Of a stretch of 64,000 nucleotides of DNA, positions 45,145-55,279 are shown piece by piece (the stretch's first letter is position 1; each line of letters starts with the position of its first letter). The stretch is taken from NCBI GenBank assembly GCA_032433765.1, contig JAVIAB010000041.1, forward strand, positions 82,521,928 to 82,585,927, in the 5' to 3' direction. Under the pieces are notes generated by a model. It worked only from the letters and a program-made list of their open reading frames with translations, was not told the DNA's origin and did not search any database. The DNA comes from Megaustenia siamemsis (lineage: Eukaryota; Mollusca; Gastropoda; Stylommatophora; Ariophantidae). The position numbers and the translations under genes were made by a program.

Positions 45145-45790
45145 ATCAACTCAGCCTGACCTATCCATCAGTTACCTCTCGTGTTCCCCTTATCCTCAGC
45201 CTGACCTATCCACCATTTACCTCTCGTGTTCCCCTTATCCTCAGCCTGACCTATCCACCATTTACCTCTCGTGTTCCCCTTATCCTCAGCCTGACCTATC
45301 CACCATTTACCTCTCATGTTCCCCTTATCCTCAGCCTGACCTATCCATCAGTTACCTCTCATGTTCCCCTCATCCCCAGCCTGACCTATCCATCAGTTAC
45401 CTCTCGTGTTCCCCTTATCCTCAGCCTGACCTATCCACCATTTACCTCTCGTGTTCCCCTTATCCTCAGCCTGACCTATCCATCATTTACCTCTCGTGTT
45501 CCCCTTATCCTCAGCCTGACCTATCCATCAGTTACCTCTCGTGTTCCCCTTATCCTCAGCCTGACCTATCCATCATTTACCTCTCGTGTTCCCCTCATCC
45601 TCAGCCTGACCTATCCATCAGTTACCTCTCGTGTTCCCCTCATCCTCAGCCTGACCTATCCATCAGTTACCTCTCGTGTTCCCCTCATCCTCAGCCTGAC
45701 CTATCCATCAGTTACCTCTCGTGTTCCCCTCATCCCCAGCCGGACCGATCCATCATTTACTCCCCCTGTTCCCCTCATCCCCAGTTACCT
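45145..45790. repeat. Minisatellite, 45-bp unit
   Basis: About 14 copies of a 45-bp unit containing CAGCCTGACCTATCCACCAT and CTCTCGTGTTCCCCTTATCC. The 15-codon period keeps two plus-strand frames open. Confidence 0.94.
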
Positions 45791-45854
45791 TCTCATTTTG
45801 CGGACGTTCATGACAGGCGCAGTCTTCAACTCCAGATACACGTACACAATAGGA

Positions 45855-48773
45855 TTATATGAAGTGAAGATAGAAGTGAAGGTAGGATTGACGATCGAAG
45901 TGAAGATAGAAGTGAAGGTAGGATTGAAGAAGGAAGTGAAGATAGATGTGAAGGTAGGATTGAAGAAGGAAGTGAAGATAGATGTGAAGGTAGGATTGAA
46001 GAATGAAGTGAAGATAGATGTGAAGGTAGGATTGAAGAAGGAAGTGAAGATAGATGCGAAGGTACAAGTGAAATGCAGAAGTAAAAATAGAAGTGAAGAT
46101 AGATGTGAAGATAGAAGTGAAGATACAAGTGAAGATAGATGTGAAGAGGCGTGAAGAAATAGATGAAGATAGATGTGAAGGTAGAAGTGAACATAGATGT
46201 GAAGGTAGAAGTGAAGATAGATGTGAAGGTAGAAGTGAAGATAGACGTGAAGGTAGAAATGAAGATAGGCGTGATGGTAAAAGTGAAGATACAAGATGTG
46301 AAAGTAGAAGTGAAGATAGAAGTGAAGCTAGATGTTAAGGTAGAAGTGAAAATAGATGAGAAGGTAGAAGTGAAGATTGATGTGGAGTTAGAAGTGAAGA
46401 TAGAAGTGAAGATAGACGTGATGGTAGAAGTGAAGATACAAGATGTGAAAGTAGAAGTGAAGATAGACGTGAAGGTGGAAGTGAAAATATAAGTGAAGTT
46501 AGAGGTGAAGGTAGAAGTGAAGATAGACGTGAAGGTAGAAATGAAGATAGGCGTGATGGTAAAAGTGAAGATACAAGATGTGAAAGTAGAAGTGAAGATA
46601 GAAGTGAAGCTAGATGTTAAGGTAGAAGTGAAAATAGATGAGAAGGTAGAAGTGAAGATTGATGTGGAGTTAGAAGTGAAGATAGAAGTGAAGATAGACG
46701 TGATGGTAGAAGTGAAGATACAAGATGTGAAAGTAGAAGTGAAGATAGACGTGAAGGTGGAAGTGAAAATATAAGTGAAGTTAGAGGTGAAGGTAGAAGT
46801 GAAGATAGACGTGAAGGTAGAAGTGAAGATAGAAGTGAAGATAGATGTGAAGAAAGACGTGAAGATAGAAGTGAAGCTAGTTGTGAAGGTGAAAGTGAAG
46901 ATTGATGTGAAGTTAGAAGTGAAGATAGAAGTGAAGATAGGCGTGATGGTAGAAGTGAAGATACAAGATGTGAAAGTAGAAGTGAAGATAGAAGAGAAGA
47001 TAGACGTGAAGGTAGAGGTGAAGATAGACGTGAAGGTAGAATTGAAGATATACGTGAAGGTAGAAATGAAGATAGGCGTGATGGTAAAAGTGAAGATACA
47101 AGATGTGAAAGTAGAAGTGAAGATAGAAGTGAAGATAGAAGTGAAGCTAGATGTCAAGGTAGAACTGAAAATAGATGAGAAGATAGACGTGAAGGTAGAA
47201 GTGAAGATTGATGTGAAGTTAGAAGTGAAGATAGAAGTGAAGATAGGCGTGATGGTAGAAGTTAAGATACAAGATGTGAAAGTAGAAGTGAAGATAGACG
47301 TGAAGGTAGAAGTGAAGATGGACGTGAAGGTAGAAGTGAAGATAGATGTCAAGGTAGAAGAGAAGATAGACGTGAAGATAGACGTGAAGGTAGAAGTGAA
47401 GATAGACGTGAAGGTAGACGTGAAAATATAAGTGAAGTTAGAGGTGAAGGTAGAAGTGAAGATAGAAGTGAAGGCAGAAGTGAAGATAGACGTGAAAGTA
47501 GAAGTGAAGATAGAAGTGAAGATAGACGTGAAGGTAGAAGTGAAGATATATGTAAAGATAGATGTGAAGATAGACGTGAAGATAGAAGTGAAGATAGATG
47601 TAAAGATAGATGTGAAGATAGACGTGAAGGTAGAAGTGAAGATAGATGTGAAGATAGAGATGTGAAGATAGATGTAAAGGTAGATGTGAAGATAGACGTG
47701 AAGATAGAAGTGAAGATAGATGTGAAGATAGATGTGAAGAAAGACGTGAAGATAGAAGTGAATCTAGATGTGAAGGTGAAAGTGAAGATTGATGTGAAGT
47801 TAGAAGTGAAGATAGAAGTGAAGATAGGCGTGATGGTAGAAGTGAAGATACAAGATGTGAAAGTAGAAGTGAAGATAGAAGAGAAGATAGGCGTGATGGT
47901 AGAAGTGAAGATACAAGATGTGAAAGTAGAAGTGAAGATATAAGAGAAAATAGACGTGAAGGTAGAGCTGAAGATAGACGTGAAGGTAGAAGTGAAGATA
48001 GATGTGAAGGTAGAAGTGAACATAGATGTGAAGGTAGAATTGAAGATAGACGTGAAGGTAGAAATGAAGATAGAAGTGATGGTAAAAGTGAAGATACAAA
48101 ATGTGAAAGTAGAAGTGAAGATAGAAGTGAAGCTAGATGTCAAGGTAGAAGTGAAAATAGATGAGAAGATAGACGTGAAGGTAGAAGTGAAGATTGATGT
48201 GAAGTTAGAAGTGAAGATAGAAGTGAAGATAGGCGTGATGGTAGAAGTGAAGATACAAGATGTGAAAGTAGAAGTGAAGATAGACGTGAAGGTAGAAGTG
48301 AAGATAGACGCGAAGGTAGAAGTGAAGATAGATATGAAGATAGACGTGAAGGTAGAAGTGAAGATTGATATGAAGATAGACGTAAAGGTAGAAGTGAAGA
48401 TATATATGAAGATAGACGTGAAGGTAAAAGTGAAGATAGATATGAAGATAGACGTGAAGGTAGAAGTGAAGATAGACGTGAAGGTAGAAGTGAAAATATA
48501 AGTGAAGTTAGAGGTGAAGGTAGAAGTGAAGATAGACGTGAAGGTAAAAGTGAAGATAGATATGAAGATAGACGTGAAGGTAGAAGTGAAGATAGACGTG
48601 AAGGTAGAAGTGAAAATATAAGTGAAGTTAGAGGTGAAGGTAGAAGTGAAGATAGAAGTGAAGGTAGAAGTGAAGATAGACGTGAAGATAGAAGTGAAGA
48701 TAGAAGTGAAAATAGACGTGAAGGTAAAAGTGAAGATATATGTAAAGATAGATGTGAAGATAGGGTGTCCGGT
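45855..48773. repeat. Purine-rich minisatellite, 12-bp unit with higher-order copies
   Basis: Variants of GAAGATAGAAGT and GAAGGTAGACGT over 2.9 kb. A 282-bp block at about 46211-46492 is copied at 46493-46774, and the marker ATATAAGTGAAGTTAGAGGT recurs at 46488, 46770, 47428, 48498 and 48618. Frames rich in VKIDVKVE (plus) and FTSIFTS (minus, up to 508 codons) are artefacts of the 12-bp period. A continuation lies at 49018-49500. Confidence 0.95.
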
Positions 48774-49017
48774 TAGCGCAATCAATAGGCGGTTGGCTTA
48801 CCACGGCAACAGCCGGGGTTCGTACCCTGGCGAGGACACCTGGGTTTTACTAATTCCCTAAAAATTAGTACCTCTGAAGTCGGAGTAAATCTGCCTGCAT
48901 GGCGAGGGGCATCCTGTAATGGGATAAAACAGACTTTACACGCAAAATTCAGTCCCACAAAATTGAGTGGGTGGGACTTCGTCAGAGGTCAAAGCTGGCG
49001 AAAGCGAACGAACGAAC
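48774..49017 (+). mobile_element. SINE-3 inserted in the 12-bp array
   Basis: A 244-bp element with a tRNA-like head (GTTAGCGCAATC as box A, GGGGTTCGTACCC as box B, GGTGTCC/GGACACC acceptor-like ends) and a body ending CGAACGAACGAAC. GATGTGAAGATAG occurs on both sides (48761-48773, 49018-49030), although the array unit itself makes a duplication hard to prove. Its sequence is unlike SINE-1. Confidence 0.82.
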
Positions 49018-49500
49018 GATGTGAAGATAGATGTAAAGATAGATGTGAAGATAGATATGAAGGTGAAAGTGAAGATTGATGTGAAGTTAGAAGTGAAGAT
49101 AGAAGTGAAGATAGGCGTGATGGTAGAAGTGAAGATACAAGATGTGAAAGTAGAAGTGAAGATAAAAGAGAAGATAGACGTGAAGGTAGAAGTGAAGATA
49201 TATATGAAGATAGACGTGAAGGTAGAAGTGAAGATAGATGGGAAGATAGAAGTGAAGATAGAAATAAAGATAGGCCTGATGTTAGAAGTGAAGATACAAG
49301 ATATGAAAGTAGAAGTGAAGATAGAAGTGAAGATAGACGTGAAGGTAGAAGTGAAGATAGACGTGAAGGTAGAAGTGAAGATTGATGTAAAGATAGATGT
49401 GAAGATAGACGTGAAGATAGATGTATAGATAGAAGTGAAGATAGGTGTGAAAGTAGATGTGAAGCTAGATGTGAAGGGCGAAGTGAATATAGAAGTGATT
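49018..49500. repeat. 12-bp purine-rich minisatellite, continuation
   Basis: The same GAAGATAGAAGT-type units as 45855-48773, split from them by SINE-3. It ends at the LINE E relic. Confidence 0.93.
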
Positions 49501-49589
49501 GTAGAATCAAAACATCAGCAAAGTCTAAATCATCAAGTTGTTTGGTCAGTGACCACTGGATTCCATTTCTGTTGTTTTGAGTTATTTTC

Positions 49590-49612
49590 GACTTCCGTTT
49601 CCAAGATGGCGG
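49590..49612 (+). promoter_or_regulatory. ETS-like and YY1-like motifs at element 5' end
   Basis: ACTTCCG (ETS type) and CCAAGATGGCGG (YY1 type) lie within the first 25 bp. A YY1 site at the very 5' end is known to position transcription start in mammalian L1. The same role here is inference. Confidence 0.5.
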
Positions 49613-50676
49613 ATCTAGTCCACGTCCTCTCGATCGCTGCAGAAAATGCACCCAGGATCTGATTAATTTCGGATCTTCTTTGCACTTTTCTGCGTTAAAG
49701 TCAAAATGATGATATGCTTGATACATCTGTGTCGCTAAGACGAGGTCGTAGATCGACAACAGTCCGTTTTTGACGAATCAAGTGTTGTGAGTGAGACATT
49801 CCACCGTCCAGACTTCATCTGTGCTTTACGTCACATTAGTGCTGTTCAAGACCGTTATTGGGATTCTTTGACGCAAGTTATTTCCATGTTACACATTAAT
49901 GTAAACTACTTCGTCAGTCGCAGTTTTGTCTCTTTGGGGAAGTTGCTTCGTGTATTGTTCGTCGTAGACTGTTTACACTTGAGTAATCAGACATAAGTCT
50001 AAAGGTATCGAGATTATGAGTTTGGCGACATTGTGTCCTACGTCATCGTATTGGTTCCCTAAACCGGCCGTGCGCAAATCTTACGGTCTGCTGTTTGATG
50101 TGCAACAAGAATAAATTGACGACTGACTGTGTGTCTATATGTTCGGAATTGGAGTCATCAACGATGGCCTAACATCATCAAGTGCTACGATGATCATCAT
50201 TTTCGGGAGGACGTGACTTACCGGTATATGGGGATAGGCGGCGGGAACAAATGGAGGCTATGCATGAAATGTGTTCCTTGTTGCAGTTTCCTCATATTAC
50301 AAGTCGCATGTCTGTGTTAGTCACCTCTAGTGACTCGGGCAGATGGTGCTCGTAAACCTGGGAAGGCCGACCATCTAAGGGCAGAATCCCCCGACAGAAA
50401 AGATCAACTGCTGCCTTGCAGGAAGATTGGGGACAATCAAAGGCTAAGGAAAGCAAACCTGAAAAAATGCTGGCTGAAATCGGATGCACTGGGCCACTGG
50501 CGCAGAACACAGTGCAACGTATTAACGGGTGTTCAGTCAGAGTGGATCTGACAGACTCTAATTGTGATGTTCTGTCTGTGGGGGCGATCAACACACTTAG
50601 CCTGACAGCTGACTTCATATGAGAGTCTGGAATCCTTACTCTGATTGAGTCCTGAACGCAGAGAGAGAGAGAGAGA
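49590..50676 (+). mobile_element. LINE D-derived short element with YY1/ETS-like 5' end
   Basis: 1,087 bp flanked by GAGTTATTTTC (49579-49589 and 50677-50687). It begins GACTTCCGTTTCCAAGATGG and ends CAGCTGACTTCATATGAGAG, CTGATTGAGTCCTGAACGC and (GA)n, the LINE D 3' end. There is no RT or RNase H inside, so it is non-autonomous: either an internally deleted LINE D or a composite. Several short frames exist (for example 50129-50320), none recognised. Confidence 0.85.
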
Positions 50677-51037
50677 GAGTTATTTTCATAATCCAATCAA
50701 TGGCCAGTAGAAAGAGAAATGGAGACAGAAGGCATCCTTGCCTTACTCCTGTTCTTATTTCAAAAGCTTCTGTAAGCTGTCCTTCATGCACCACACTACA
50801 TTTCGTTCCTTCATACATTGTTTTTATCAGGTTAATAAACTTTATGGGGATTCCGTAATGACTCAGCAACTTCCAAAGCATTCTTCTGTCTAAACTATCA
50901 AATGCCTTTTCGTAATCTATGAATCCAATATATAGTGGGGATTTTAGTTCTAAACTTTGTTCAACTATTATACGTAGAGTAGTTATTTGATCAGCACATG
51001 ATCTGTTCTTCCTAAAACCTACTTGTTCATCTCTCAA
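50636..51037 (-). pseudogene. LINE E reverse transcriptase fragment
   Basis: About 116 residues of true RT (MRDEQVGFRKN to AIDWIMKI) with the catalytic Asp in FIDYEKAFD and the GVRQGCLLSP block. The last 17 codons run into the (GA)n tail of the inserted element (LSLSLSAFRTQSE). FAD, the start of the second catalytic motif, is found 1.1 kb away at about 49510. Confidence 0.87.
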
Positions 51038-51400
51038 ATGTTTCTTTATGGCCTCTTTTAGTCTCTCCAGAATGATTCTGCTTTATATTTTTCCTGGCAC
51101 TGATAGTAGCATAATTCCCCTATAATTTGTGCACTCCTGTAAACTTCCTTTCTTTGGTAGTTTGATCATATAACCTTCTCTCCAGTCTTTAGGTATTTCT
51201 TCCCTCTCCCAAATTTTATCTAATAGATTATGTAGCATCTTGGTAGAGGTGTTAATATCTGCTTTGATGGCTTCTGAAGGAATTTCATCTGGTCCTGTGG
51301 CTTCACTATTTTTTAATAGCTTGATGGCTGTCCTGACTCATTTGTTGATCCTAGCCAGCCACAGCTTTTGGTCGTGGTCACATTCAGGGCAGACACTTAC

Positions 51401-51514
51401 CTTCGTACGTGATGACGCCGTCGCCATCTTTATCTACTGAACGCATGAAGTCGGCCACCTGAGAGTCAGAGAGATTCTGCCCCATCTTCGCCACCGCCAG
51501 GCGGAACTCTTTAG
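51401..51514 (-). CDS. EF-hand (calmodulin-like) internal exon
   Basis: A 114-nt exon, phase 1 to phase 1, with acceptor TTTTTTCTGTCAG before 51514 and donor GAAG|GTAAGTG at 51400. It encodes KEFRLAVAKMGQNLSDSQV and on through DKDGDGVITYE. The loop DKDGDGVITYE(E) has Asp at positions 1, 3 and 5, Ile at 8 and Tyr at 10; the position-12 Glu would complete in the next exon. The AVAKMGQNLSDSQVADFM segment is the linker and entering helix typical of calmodulin C-lobes, so a Ca2+-binding calmodulin-like protein is likely. I found no other exon: the upstream side is the 44-bp array and the downstream side LINE E. Confidence 0.85.
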
Positions 51515-51600
51515 CTGACAGAAAAAATGAACAGCGAGAGGAGAATTAATATTTACTTCTTACTTGGATTCATGTATTCGTCAATATTTATTTATTTATT

Positions 51601-51625
51601 TGGGGGGGGGGGAGAGGGAGGGGGA
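51601..51625 (+). other. G-run with G-quadruplex potential
   Basis: A run of eleven G, then AGAGGGAGGGGG. Four or more G-tracts lie within 25 bp on the plus strand, next to the start of the 44-bp array. Confidence 0.6.
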
Positions 51626-51631
51626 TTTCTG

Positions 51632-54525
51632 AAGTTCATAAGTTGTAGCTAGTAATGTTGGTTCATGGAGTAGAATAGTTCATAAGTTGTAGCTAGTAAT
51701 TTGAGTTCATGGAGTAGAATAGTTCATAAGTTGTAGCTAGTAATGTTGGTTCATGGAGTAGAATAGTTCATAAGTTGTAGCTAGTAATGTTTGTTCATGG
51801 AGTAGAATAGTTCATAAGATGTAGCTAGTAATTTGAGTTCATGGAGTAGAATAGTTCATAAGTTGTAGCTAGTAATGTTTGTTCATGGAGTAGAATAGTT
51901 CATAAGTTGTAGCTAGTAATGTTTGTTCATGGAGTAGAATAGTTCATAAGTTGTAGCTAGTAATGTTTGTTCATGGAGTAGAATAGTTCATAAGTTGTAG
52001 CTAGTAATGTTGGTTCATGTAGTAGAATAGTTCATAAGTTGTAGCTAGTAATGTTTGTTTATGGAGTAGAATAGTTCATAAGTTGTAGCTAGTAATTTGA
52101 GTTCATGGAGTAGAATAGTTCATAAGTTGCAGCTAGTAATTTGAGTTCATGGAGTAGAACAGTTCATAAGTTGTAGCTAGTAATGTTTGTTCATGGAGTA
52201 GAATAGTTCATAAGTTGTAGCTAGTAATGTTTGTTCATGGAGTAGAATAGTTCATAAGTTGTAGCTAGTAATTTGAGTTCATGGCGTAGAATAATTCATA
52301 AGTTGTAGCTAGTAATGTTGGTTCATGGAGTAGAATAGTTCATAAGTTGTAACCTAGTAATGTTTGTTCATGGAGTAGAATAGTTCATAAGTTGTAGCTA
52401 GTAATGTTGGTTCATGGAGTAGAATAGTTCATAAGTTGTAGCTAGTAATGTTTGTTCATGGAGTAGAATAATTCATAAGTTGTAGCTAGTAATGTTGGTT
52501 CATGGAGTAGAATAGTTCATAAGTTGTAGCTAGTAATGTTTGTTCATGGAGTAGAATAGTTCATAAGTTGTAGCTAGTAATGTTTGTTCATGGAGTAGAA
52601 TAGTTCATAAGTTGTAGCTAGTAACGTTTGTTCGTGGAGTAGAATAGTTCATAAGTTGTAGCTAGTAATGTTTGTTCATGGAGTAGAATAGTTCATAAGT
52701 TGTAGCTAGTAATGTTGGTTCATGGAGTAGAATAGTTCATAAGTTGTAGCTAGTAATGTTGGTTCATGGAGTAGAATAGTTCATAAGTTGTAGCTAGTAA
52801 TTTGAGTTCGTGGAGTAGAATAGTTCATAAGTTGTAACTAGTAATGTTGGTTCATGGAGTAGAATAGTTCATAAGTTGTAGCTAGTAATTTGAGTTCATG
52901 GAGTAGAATAGTTCATAAGTTGTAGCTAGTAATGTTTGTTCATGGAGTAGAATAGTTCATAAGTTGTAGCTAGTAATTTGAGTTCATGGAGTAGAATAGT
53001 TCATAAGTTGTAGCTAGTAATTTGAGTTCATGGAGTAGAATAGTTCATAAGTTGTAGCTAGTAATGTTTGTTCATGGAGTAGAATAGTTCATAAGTTGTA
53101 GCTAGTAATGTTGGTTCATGTAGTAGAATAGTTCATAAGTTGTAGCTAGTAATGTTTGTTCATGGAGTAGAATAGTTCATAAGTTGTAGCTAGTAATTTG
53201 AGTTCATGGAGTAGAATAGTTCATAAGTTGTAGCTAGTAATTTGAGTTCATGGAGTAGAACAGTTCATAAGTTGTAGCTAGTAATGTTTGTTCATGGAGT
53301 AGAATAGTTCATAAGTTGTAGCTAGTAATGTTGGTTCATGGAGTAGAATAGTTCATAAGTTGTAGCTAGTAATGTTTGTTCATGGAGTAGAATAGTTCAT
53401 AAGTTGTAGCTAGTAACGTTTGTTCGTGGAGTAGAATAGTTCATAAGTTGTAGCTAGTAATGTTTGTTCATGGAGTAGAATAGTTCATAAGTTGTAGCTA
53501 GTAATGTTTGTTCATGGAGTAGAATAGTTCATAAGTTGTAGCTAGTAATGTTTGTTCGTGGAGTAGAATAGTTCATAAGTTGTAGCTAGTAACGTTTGTT
53601 CGTGGAGTAGAATAGTTCATAAGTTGTAGCTAGTAATGTTGGTTCATGGAGTAGAATAGTTCATAAGTTGTAGCTAGTAATGTTGGTTCATGGAGTAGAA
53701 TAGTTCATAAGTTGTAACCTAGTAATGTTTGTTCATGGAGTAGAATAGTTCATAAGTTGTAGCTAGTAACGTTTGTTCGTGGAGTAGAATAGTTCATAAG
53801 TTGTAGCTAGTAATGTTTGTTCATGGAGTAGAATAGTTAATAAGTTGTAGCTAGTAACGTTTGTTCGTGGAGTAGAATAGTTCATAAGTTGTAGCTAGTA
53901 ATGTTTGTTCATGGAGTAGAATAGTTCATAAGTTGTAGCTAGTAATGTTTGTTCATGGAGTAGAATAGTTCATAAGTTGTAGCTAGTAATGTTGGTTCAT
54001 GGAGTAGAATAGTTCATAAGTTGTAGCTAGTAATGTTGGTTCATGGAGTAGAATAGTTCATAAGTTGTAGCTAGTAATGTTTGTTCATGGAGTAGAATAG
54101 TTCATAAGTTGTAGCTAGTAATGTTGGTTCATGGAGTAGAATAGTTCATAAGTTGTAGCTAGTAATGTTTGTTCATGGAGTAGAATAGATCATAAGTTGT
54201 AGCTAGTAATGTTTGTTCATGGAGTAGAATAGTTCATAAGTTGTAGCTAGTAACGTTTGTTCGTGGAGTAGAATAGTTCATAAGTTGTAGCTAGTAATGT
54301 TGGTTCATGGAGTAGAATAGTTCATAAGTTGTAGCTAGTAATTTGAGTTCATGGAGTAGAATAGTTCATAAGTTGTAGCTAGTAATGTTGGTTCATGGAG
54401 TAGAATAGTTCATAAGTTGTAGCTAGTAATGTTGGTTCATGGAGTAGAATAGTTCATAAGTTGTAGCTAGTAATGTTGGTTCATGGAGTAGAATAGTTCA
54501 TAAGTTGTAGCTAGTAATTTTAGTT
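51632..54525. repeat. Minisatellite, 44-bp unit
   Basis: About 66 copies of a 44-bp unit containing TTCATAAGTTGTAGCTAGTA and TCATGGAGTAGAAT. Three subtypes occur (ATGTTTG, ATGTTGG, ATTTGAG) plus rarer ACGTTTGTTCG. It lies in the intron 5' of the EF-hand exon. Bases 54530-54740 after it are unique; nothing recognised. Confidence 0.95.
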
Positions 54526-54754
54526 CGTGTAGATCAGTGAATAAATAGATTTCTAAAAGTGAAAACTATCATAGTTGGCAAAGATAATGATAGTTCGTCT
54601 ATGTTTTGTGGGACCTGACTGCATGACATAATGTAACCAGTCATGGACAGCTGTTAAAAAACTTCTTCAACAGGTAAATCACATTGTGCGGTATAAAAAA
54701 TATATGTTCTATCTGGGAGAAGTTGCAATAGCTACATATATTGACGACTTACAG

Positions 54755-55175
54755 GATCACGTTAATGTTGATGAAAATTTACAGGTTCACATTTATGATG
54801 ATGATAATTTTCAGGGTCGCATTAACGATGATGATTGACAAGGTCACGTTAATAATGATGATAATATACAGGGTCATTTTTATGATGATGACAATCATTT
54901 ACAGGGTCACGTTAAACATGACGATAATTTACAGGGTTACGTTAATGATGATAATTTATTGTCGCGATAAAGATGCTGATAATTTACAGGGTCACGATAA
55001 TGATGATAATTTACAGGGTCACGTTAATGATGCTGATAATTTACAGGGTCACGTTAATGATATTGATAATTTAGTCTCGCGTCAATGATGCTGATAATTT
55101 ACAGGGTCACGTTAATGATGCTGATAATTTACAGGGTCACGTCAATGATGCTGATAATTTACAGGGTCACGTTAA
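54755..55175. repeat. Minisatellite, 30-bp unit
   Basis: About 14 copies of AATTTACAGGGTCACGTTAA plus TGATGCTGAT, more diverged at the left. Confidence 0.9.
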
Positions 55176-55279
55176 AAAAATCTGATCGTTATGAAATGTC
55201 ACGAAAAAAATGGGTTGCTTACGTCCCTTGGGACAGCTTTGTACAATGGCAGGTCAAGGACAGTGGTTGAATTATGTCT

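Larger units (their letters stand above)
49508..51345 (-). mobile_element. LINE E, truncated and interrupted
   Basis: Minus-strand RT: IPSEAIKADINTSTKMLH, YMIKLPKKGSLQECTNYRG, DEQVGFRKNRSCADQITTL, FIDYEKAFDSL, GVRQGCLLSPFLF and AIDWIMKI, then after the inserted element TQNNRNGIQWSLTKQ and LDDLDFAD. Taking out 49590-50676 and one TSD joins the reading frame exactly. The copy lacks both ends. It lies in the intron 3' of the EF-hand exon. Confidence 0.88.

Noticed and set aside
45826..48785. 478- and 508-codon minus frames rich in FTSIFTS and plus frames rich in VKIDVKVE
   Set aside because: They are translations of a 12-bp purine repeat. One also crosses SINE-3, so they are not genes.
48774..48850. 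A genuine tRNA gene
   Set aside because: It has box A/B-like motifs but the anticodon arm does not fold as a tRNA and it continues into a SINE body with flanking repeats.
49435..49662. Host gene starting at ATGGCGGATCTAGTC (about 49605)
   Set aside because: The Kozak-like ATGGCGG lies in the first 25 bp of the inserted 1,087-bp element, and its frame stops after 18 codons without a donor.
50129..50320. 63-codon Cys-containing frame
   Set aside because: It lies inside the non-autonomous element; no homologue recognised and no splice support.
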